A stretch of 5,155 bases of DNA. It comes from an uncultured Pseudomonadota bacterium. GTDB taxonomy: Bacteria; Myxococcota_A; UBA9042; CAIXZC01. The position numbers were made by a program, and so were the translations under genes. Positions 1-5,155 of this stretch are shown one piece after another. Below the pieces are notes generated by a model. It was not told where the DNA came from and did not search any database. It was given only the letters and a program-made list of their open reading frames with translations. Position 1 is the first letter of the stretch. Every line of letters starts with the position of its first letter. The stretch lies in NCBI GenBank assembly GCA_937884235.1, contig CALGBT010000142.1, positions 1-5,155 on the forward strand, in the 5' to 3' direction.

Positions 1-1
1 G

Positions 2-3000
2 CGTAAGATCGTCGAATTCGGTGAGCCACGCAACTGGCTGCTGCGAGACATGGTCCGTATCGCCATGGGTACCCACCCGGTGGATTCCGCCTTCGCCCGC
101 CGCTTCGCGTCTTTTCGGGCTGACCCCCAGGTGGCGGCCCTCGACGGGTACCTGAGACAGGCATACAGCTCCTACGCCAAGATGAAGCCCAACGGCCACG
201 GCCTCCTGGATCGCCACGCACTGATGGAGGAGTTGCGGGCAATGACCCCGCTGCCAGGCGCCTACGTGCTACGCCCCGACCCCGACCTCGGTGTCCGCTT
301 CGTCCTCGACCGAACAGGCACCGAGAGCTTCTACGCTTCTGGGGAAACGACCGACTCCGGACGGGCCGTCAGTCGGAGTGTGCTCATCACCGGCGCCGGA
401 CCAGGCTCCATTGGCGAGAGCTTCGTGCGGGAGTTCCTGCTGCAGGGACGCGATGTCATCGTCACCACCTCGGCCATCTCGGACGAGCGAACCCGCCGCT
501 GGCGCAAGCTCTATGCCCAGAGCGCCGCCCGCGGCGGCCGACTGGTGGTCATCCCCGCCAACCAGGGCTTGCGGGAGGATATCGACAAGATCGTGGACAC
601 CGTCTTCCAGTTGGGGCTCATTCCCGACCTTTGCCTGCCCTTCGGGGCCATCGCCCAGTACGGGCTCACCGGCGACACAGACCCGGGCCTCACCTTCGCT
701 GCCCACCGCATTATGCTTGAGGGCATCAGCGAACTCATGTCGGTGCTCGCCCGCAAGGCGCAGACTGAGCACCTCGACCGCCCCCTGCACTTCCTGCTGC
801 CGCTCTCACCCAACCATGGGCAGTTCGGCGGTGACGGCATCTACGCCGAGTTGAAGCTGGGCCTGGAGGCACTCCTCTTCAAAGCCCGCACCGAGCCGCT
901 GCTGGCAGAACACGTGCGGGTGGCAGGGCTCAGCATCGGCTGGACTCGCGGCACCGGACTCATGGGCGTCCACGATGATGTCAGCAGCGGCCTGGAAGCC
1001 TCACATGGCGTGCGCACCTTCGCCCCGGAAGAAATCGTCGGGGCCACACTGGAGATGCTCGGAAGGGTCGACGACCCCTTCGCACAACCCACCATCATGG
1101 CCATCCACGGCGGCCTCGAGAGGGTCACCAACATTGGCTCAATCGTCGCCGAACTGAGGGCCGAGAATGACCGTAAGGCCATCAGCAGCCCCGCTCTCCA
1201 CCAGCGCTACAACCCCCGCTTGCACGCCTGGTACCCAGCCCACAAGGGCGCGGGAGCAATGCCGGCCCTCGAGCGCTGGCCACAGGAAGGGCGCAACTCA
1301 GTGAAACTCACCGGGGACAAAGCCATTGCCGTGGTCGGATATGGCGAGGTCTCGCCCCTGGGCAACTCCTTCACCAGGTGGCAACTGGAAAGCACCGGCG
1401 AACTCTCTTTGGAAGGGGCCCTTGAACTGGCCTGGATGATGGGACTGATACGGTACGAAGCGACTGCCCATCAGGCCGGCTTTGTCGTCGCCGACAGCGG
1501 CGAGCCAATCGCCGATTGGGAGGTCAAGGGGCGCTTCGAAAGCCAGATCATCTCCCACACCGGCATTCGCTTCCTCGATGACGACTCCTTTGCCGTTGGG
1601 CCCGACCAGCTTCCCGTCTTCGCCAGCATCCTGCTCGAACAGGACTTCAATTTCCCGGTCAGCAACCTCGAGGCGGCAGCGCCATTCCTCGAATCAAACG
1701 CCGATGCGACGGTGGTGGAGATGGCCGGAGAAACCCGCGTTCGGCTGCCGGCCGGCAGCGTCGTGCGCGTGCCTCGAGCATTGCACTTGAGCCGCTACGT
1801 AGCCGGCCAGGTACCCTCGGGATGGGATCCTGAACGCTTTGGCATTCCCGCCCGCATCGCCAACCAGGTGGACCGGACCACCCTCTTCAATCTCGTGGCC
1901 TCCGCCGAGGCGTTCCTCTCGGCCGGACTCACGCCAGAAGAGCTGCGCGAGTACATCCACCCGGCCTACATCGGCAATACTCAGGGCTCCGGAATGGGTG
2001 GCATGGCCTCCCTCGACAAGCTCTACCACTGCTACCGCGAGGACCGGCAGGCCCCCGGTGACATCCTCCAGGAAACCCTCATCAACGTCATGGCCGGCTG
2101 GCTCGTCCAGGACTACGTCGGGAGCTTCGGTCCTTCCGTTCATCCAGTCGGTGCCTGCGCCACCGCCGCGGTCTCCCTGGCCACTGCCTGGGACCTCATC
2201 CAGGTAGGCAAGGCCGACTTCGTGGTGGCGGGCGGTTTCGACGACCTCAGCGTCGAGGGCAACCTTGGCTTCTCCTCCATGCAGGCCACCGCAGCCACCG
2301 ACGACATGCTGGCCCGAGGCATCGGGCCCCGGGCCATGTCCCGCCCCAACGACATCCGGAGGGACGGATTCGTGGAGAGTCACGGCGGGGCCACCCTGCT
2401 CCTCACAACCGTGGAGAAGGCCGTGGAAATGGGACTGCCCATCTACGGCTGCCTGGCTTTGGCCGAAAGCCACAATGACGGCCTTCAGACCTCGATTCCT
2501 GCACCGGGCAAAGGGCTTCTGGCGCTGGGCGCACGCACCAGAGGGCGAAGAGCCCCCCTGGAGAAGGCCCTCGATGATTGGGGACTGACGGTGGACGACA
2601 TTCGCGTCCTCTCCAAGCACGACACCTCCACCGCGGCCAACGACCCCAACGAAGCGGCACTACTCTGCCAACTCGTAGAGCACCTCGGCCGCACCAAAGG
2701 CAATCCTCTCATTGTGCACTCGCAGAAATCGGTGCTCGGTCACGCCAAGGGCGGCGCCGCCGGCTGGCAATCAGTCGCCGCACTGCAGATGCTGGGGTCC
2801 GGCCTGGTGCCGGGCAACCCGAACCTCGATGACATTGACCCGGTGATTGGCGATCTGGCCCCGCTGGTGCTCACCGATGAAGCGCTACAACTGGACCGCA
2901 TCCCGGCAATACTCGCTACCTCGCTGGGCTTCGGCCACGTCGGTGCCGCACTGCTCTTTGTCCACCCCGCCCTGGCCCTGGACCTCGTCGACGATGACGC

Positions 3001-3148
3001 TCTGGCAGACTACCTCCAGCGCCTCCACCGCCGCGAACAGACGATCATCCAGGGTTGGACCGGCCGTCTCTCGGGTCATCGCCCCTGCTACGCCAGCCGC
3101 ACCGTGGGCCCGCGGGCCGCAGACCTCTTGCGAGAGGATGTGCCATGA
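2..3148 (+). CDS. fas: Type I fatty acid synthase, C-terminal part (ketoreductase and ketosynthase domains), 5'-partial
   Basis: This is the C-terminal portion of a FAS-I megasynthase, which builds acyl chains from acetyl- and malonyl-CoA in the cytosol. The frame is open from the window edge. The first ATG (50) has no Shine-Dalgarno sequence and lies inside conserved-looking protein, so the start and the upstream domains (probably including the ACP) are off-window. Residues are counted from that ATG. Residues 1-105 are a linker/structural segment. KR domain (about 108-355): cofactor loop TGAGPGSIG (nt 389-415), candidate catalytic Ser253, YAELK with Tyr265 and Lys269 (nt 842-856), and the FAS-I signature IGWTRGTGLMG (nt 935-967). 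KS domain (about 425-985): VVGYGEVSPLG start, GSGMGGM, nucleophile Cys703 in VGACATAAVS (codon 2156-2158), His857 in KHDTSTAANDPNE, Lys893 and His898 in QKSVLGHAKGGAAG, and SLGFGHV near the end. The large insertion of fungal KS is absent, and KHDTST matches the mycobacterial form. All catalytic residues are present, so it looks functional. The family assignment is recalled from known FAS-I sequences, not from a search. Confidence 0.96.
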   Translation, partial: RKIVEFGEPRNWLLRDMVRIAMGTHPVDSAFARRFASFRADPQVAALDGYLRQAYSSYAKMKPNGHGLLDRHALMEELRAMTPLPGAYVLRPDPDLGVRFVLDRTGTESFYASGETTDSGRAVSRSVLITGAGPGSIGESFVREFLLQGRDVIVTTSAISDERTRRWRKLYAQSAARGGRLVVIPANQGLREDIDKIVDTVFQLGLIPDLCLPFGAIAQYGLTGDTDPGLTFAAHRIMLEGISELMSVLARKAQTEHLDRPLHFLLPLSPNHGQFGGDGIYAELKLGLEALLFKARTEPLLAEHVRVAGLSIGWTRGTGLMGVHDDVSSGLEASHGVRTFAPEEIVGATLEMLGRVDDPFAQPTIMAIHGGLERVTNIGSIVAELRAENDRKAISSPALHQRYNPRLHAWYPAHKGAGAMPALERWPQEGRNSVKLTGDKAIAVVGYGEVSPLGNSFTRWQLESTGELSLEGALELAWMMGLIRYEATAHQAGFVVADSGEPIADWEVKGRFESQIISHTGIRFLDDDSFAVGPDQLPVFASILLEQDFNFPVSNLEAAAPFLESNADATVVEMAGETRVRLPAGSVVRVPRALHLSRYVAGQVPSGWDPERFGIPARIANQVDRTTLFNLVASAEAFLSAGLTPEELREYIHPAYIGNTQGSGMGGMASLDKLYHCYREDRQAPGDILQETLINVMAGWLVQDYVGSFGPSVHPVGACATAAVSLATAWDLIQVGKADFVVAGGFDDLSVEGNLGFSSMQATAATDDMLARGIGPRAMSRPNDIRRDGFVESHGGATLLLTTVEKAVEMGLPIYGCLALAESHNDGLQTSIPAPGKGLLALGARTRGRRAPLEKALDDWGLTVDDIRVLSKHDTSTAANDPNEAALLCQLVEHLGRTKGNPLIVHSQKSVLGHAKGGAAGWQSVAALQMLGSGLVPGNPNLDDIDPVIGDLAPLVLTDEALQLDRIPAILATSLGFGHVGAALLFVHPALALDLVDDDALADYLQRLHRREQTIIQGWTGRLSGHRPCYASRTVGPRAADLLREDVP
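3132..3138 (+). promoter_or_regulatory. Ribosome binding site for the AcpS-carboxylase gene
   Basis: The purine-rich stretch GAGAGGA ends six bases before the ATG at 3145. It lies inside the last codons of the FAS gene. With the ATGA stop/start overlap it supports ATG 3145 as the start and suggests translational coupling: ribosomes ending FAS-I can restart directly on the next gene. The assignment rests on sequence and spacing only. Confidence 0.55.
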
Positions 3149-5155
3149 CCCACGGACTCGGCCTGGACATTGTCCATGTGCCCGAATTTTCAGAGCGGCT
3201 CAAAGACGAGTTCTTCGTCGCCGCCACCTTCACAGCACGGGAACGGGCCTACTGCGAGTCGCAACCCGGAGCCTTGCGCCAGGCCCACGCCTACGCCGGC
3301 AGATACGCCGCCAAGGAGGCGCTGGTCAAGGCCCTGGACCAGGCACGCGGCCTCCTGCAGGTCGATGCGCCGGGAGGTGGTCTCGACCTCATCGAAGTAC
3401 TGCCCACCACCGCCGGCCCCCCCCAACTCGTACTGGCAGAGCGGGTCGCCAACTGGTTCCTGCAGCATCGCCTCCGGCCGCCCCTGCTGACCATCAGCCA
3501 TGACGGACCGGTGGCAACCGCCATCGTTCTGATTGCAGGTTTTGCCCCGGTGCAAAACGCCGCCGCTGACGGCGATACCCCGGTCCTCATCAAGAAGGTC
3601 TCCCGTACCCACCTGATGCACGCCGCGGCGTTGGCAGCATACGAGTTGGTGCGCAGCGGTCGCAATGCGGCCGCCAACTCCGACGCGGCCGCGACCCTGG
3701 GTCCACTGCCAATCCGCCTTGTCACTGGCACAGAAGAGCTGCAAGTTGAAATCGGCAAAAGCGGTCCCAATCGCTACAACATCAGCGGTTCAGGCGACGT
3801 TTCGGCATCATTTCCGGCTCCCGGAGCCCTGGTCATGGTAACCGCCACGGGTGAGCCCAGCTACTTCGCCTACGTAGCCAGCAAAGATGAAATCACGGTC
3901 AGCCACGCGAGCCAGGAGCTACGTGTCACCTGGGGCATCGACGGCACGGGCCAGATTTCCGACCCACACCTGCCTCCCACCGGAGGGGTCCTCTGCAAGC
4001 TCCTCGTGGCGACCGGCGAGAGGGTGGTTGCCGGGGCCCCACTCTACATCCTCGAATCCATGAAGATGGAGACCTCCGTGGTGGCCCGCTGGCCCGGACG
4101 CGTCGCCGCGTGGCTCGCCGAGGAGGGAGCCACGGTGGAAAGAGGGCAGGCGCTCCTCGTCCTGGCCGCCGAAAATGGCGCTGAGGCACCCGGCAACGCT
4201 CCGGCACCATCCCGCAAGGGCGAAACGCCCCCACCCGAAAGAGCCGCAGTTGCCCTGGCGGTTCTCGGCTACGACCTCACTCTCCAACATGCCCGCCGCC
4301 TCGCCACTCAACCCGACGACGGCGACGGGGCCGCACACCGTGCAGTCGTGCAGATCCGCCTCCTGGAAGAAGTCAAGAACCACCACATGGAGGCCTCGCT
4401 GGCACTCCTGGTGCGCTCTCAGGGAGCGGCCCTAACCGACGCCCACACCCAACGTCTGCTCCATCGACTGGCCGCAGCTTACGGTGCCACGGACCGCCAG
4501 GAGTTCATAACCAGGGAAGATCTCCTGGGGCGTCTCTTTCATGCCGGCAGGACCATCTCGGCCCGCCGGGAATTCGTCTTTGTCCTCCTGGCCGCAACCG
4601 ATGCCTGGAGCGATGAACTGGGTGGAGAAGTTGCGAAATGGTACGCCCAACTGCCCATGCCACGTGAGGCAGCCCTGAGAAAGCGCGTCCTCAGCCTGGT
4701 GAACGAACGTGCCCCCGACCACTACTACCATCTCCGCCAGCCGCCCGTGGCCCTGGAGTACTGGCAGGATTGGCAGGCCACCTTGTCGCCCAACGCGGCC
4801 CTGCCAGAAGTGACGGGAGAGGAGTTCAGCCTGGACGACCTGCCGCGCAGAGAGTGGGTCCTCGTCCGTTGGTTCAAAGAATTCGACTGCCGGCCGCTCT
4901 TCTGCCACACCATCCCCGAAGGTCGCCTCTACTTCCTCGAGGCGCAGCGCAGGGACGAGCCCATCAGACTCATCGCGCTGGCGCAGATCAACGCGTTTGT
5001 CGCCCCGCCTCCGGCCCGGAGTATTCCCGAGTTGGAGCGCGCCGCCATCGCCTGCTACAAGATCGTCCGACGCCTGGAGAAGATGGGCTACCAGCCCAAC
5101 CACGTCTTCCTCTCGGCTGATGACAACAGTATCGTTCCCTGGGGGCAGGATGCCG
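3145..5155 (+). CDS. AcpS-type phosphopantetheinyl transferase fused to biotin-carrier part of an acyl-CoA carboxylase, 3'-partial
   Basis: The frame runs 670 codons from ATG 3145 without a stop and leaves the window. Residues 1-131 resemble holo-ACP synthase (AcpS), which transfers 4'-phosphopantetheine from CoA to a carrier-protein serine. GLGLDIV places the Mg-binding Asp8, RYAAKEALVKAL holds Glu58 and Lys62, and LTISHDG (Ser118-His119) is the C-terminal motif. Residues 132-190 are an Ala-rich linker. Residues 193-262 are beta-rich (ELQVEIGKSGPNRYNI) and resemble the stretch before the biotin carrier in fused acyl-CoA carboxylases. Residues 265-345 are a biotinyl domain with Lys307 in ESMKMET (codon 4063-4065) and a second half GRVAAWLAEEGATVERGQAL. 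A Pro/Ala linker (346-365) leads to about 300 residues (366-670) that I cannot assign firmly. They are probably a carboxylase middle region before an off-window carboxyltransferase. No ATP-grasp biotin carboxylase is seen. The start overlaps the FAS stop by four bases. Context suggests it primes FAS-I and supplies malonyl-CoA. The AcpS and biotinyl calls are strong; the rest is inference. Confidence 0.92.
   Translation, partial: MTHGLGLDIVHVPEFSERLKDEFFVAATFTARERAYCESQPGALRQAHAYAGRYAAKEALVKALDQARGLLQVDAPGGGLDLIEVLPTTAGPPQLVLAERVANWFLQHRLRPPLLTISHDGPVATAIVLIAGFAPVQNAAADGDTPVLIKKVSRTHLMHAAALAAYELVRSGRNAAANSDAAATLGPLPIRLVTGTEELQVEIGKSGPNRYNISGSGDVSASFPAPGALVMVTATGEPSYFAYVASKDEITVSHASQELRVTWGIDGTGQISDPHLPPTGGVLCKLLVATGERVVAGAPLYILESMKMETSVVARWPGRVAAWLAEEGATVERGQALLVLAAENGAEAPGNAPAPSRKGETPPPERAAVALAVLGYDLTLQHARRLATQPDDGDGAAHRAVVQIRLLEEVKNHHMEASLALLVRSQGAALTDAHTQRLLHRLAAAYGATDRQEFITREDLLGRLFHAGRTISARREFVFVLLAATDAWSDELGGEVAKWYAQLPMPREAALRKRVLSLVNERAPDHYYHLRQPPVALEYWQDWQATLSPNAALPEVTGEEFSLDDLPRREWVLVRWFKEFDCRPLFCHTIPEGRLYFLEAQRRDEPIRLIALAQINAFVAPPPARSIPELERAAIACYKIVRRLEKMGYQPNHVFLSADDNSIVPWGQDA
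3539..3558 (+). repeat. Short perfect inverted repeat at the AcpS/carboxylase domain junction
   Basis: GTTTTGC (3539-3545) and GCAAAAC (3552-3558) are exact reverse complements separated by six bases, so a 7-bp hairpin can form. It sits inside the coding frame at residues 132-138, just where the AcpS domain ends and the linker begins. No T-tract follows, so it is not a standard intrinsic terminator. It may be a chance palindrome; no function is claimed. Confidence 0.3.

Noticed and set aside
50..52. ATG at 50 as the true start of the FAS gene
   Set aside because: The same frame is open back to base 2 with protein-like sequence (IVEFGEPRNWLLRDM), there is no Shine-Dalgarno sequence before this ATG, and a FAS-I gene must carry further domains upstream.
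1694..2620. Long minus-strand open frame of 308 codons opposite the ketosynthase
   Set aside because: It is antisense to the best-conserved part of the KS domain, has a Gly/Val/Glu/His-heavy composition typical of GC-rich shadow frames, and shows no recognisable motif.
3417..3424. Run of eight C bases inside the AcpS domain as a possible sequencing frameshift
   Set aside because: AcpS motifs on both sides (YAAKEALVKAL before, TISHDG after) are in the same frame, and the spacing between them fits the family, so the length of the run appears correct.
2847..3503. Plus-strand open frame of 218 codons spanning the FAS/AcpS junction in another frame
   Set aside because: It overlaps the well-supported KS C-terminus and AcpS N-terminus and translates to Arg/Pro/Ser-rich low-complexity sequence.
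3145..3760. Two separate genes (acpS, then a carboxylase gene) instead of a fusion
   Set aside because: There is no stop codon between the domains, and I found no convincing ribosome binding site before an internal in-frame start such as the ATG at 3616. An internal restart cannot be fully excluded, but the simplest reading is one chain.
4432..5103. Minus-strand open frame of 223 codons under the C-terminal part of the second gene
   Set aside because: The plus-strand frame is continuous with the AcpS and biotinyl domains through this stretch. The antisense frame shows no motif or ribosome binding site and is best explained by high GC.
1..5155. tRNA, rRNA, CRISPR, insertion sequence or terminator
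   Set aside because: Apart from base 1 the whole window is coding. No direct-repeat array, terminal inverted repeats with a transposase, or hairpin followed by a T-tract was seen on either strand.

Overview
The window is filled by two same-strand genes and has almost no non-coding DNA. It comes from a GC-rich bacterium that uses a fungal/mycobacterial-style type I fatty acid synthase (FAS-I). In bacteria such synthases are best known from Actinomycetota (Mycobacterium, Corynebacterium), with sporadic occurrence elsewhere. An actinobacterial or other high-GC lineage is therefore plausible, but the sequence shown does not fix the taxon.

Region 1 (2-3148, + strand) is the C-terminal third or so of a FAS-I megasynthase. 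The reading frame is open right from the window edge, so the true start lies upstream. Visible in order are a structural segment, a ketoreductase (KR) domain with the SDR cofactor loop and YxxxK motif, and a ketosynthase (KS) domain with a Cys-His-His triad and conserved Lys, then a short C-terminal tail. The order KR-KS matches the C-terminal half of mycobacterial FAS-I and of the fungal FAS alpha chain.

Region 2 (3145-5155, + strand) overlaps the FAS stop codon by an ATGA junction and stays open to the right edge. Its first ~131 residues form an AcpS-type 4'-phosphopantetheinyl transferase, the enzyme that activates the carrier domain of the synthase. In the same frame, with no stop, it continues into a segment that looks like the region preceding biotin carriers in acyl-CoA carboxylases. 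Next comes a biotinyl domain with the ESMKMET biotinylation site, then about 300 residues that are probably an acyl-CoA carboxylase middle region leading towards a carboxyltransferase beyond the window. The phosphopantetheinyl transferase sits where fused carboxylases normally carry their biotin carboxylase.

Together the two genes suggest one translationally coupled unit for fatty acid synthesis: condensation and ketoreduction (FAS-I), installation of the phosphopantetheine arm (AcpS domain) and malonyl-CoA supply (carboxylase part). The AcpS-carboxylase fusion is the most unusual thing here. I see no RNA genes, mobile elements, CRISPR arrays, terminators or promoters.
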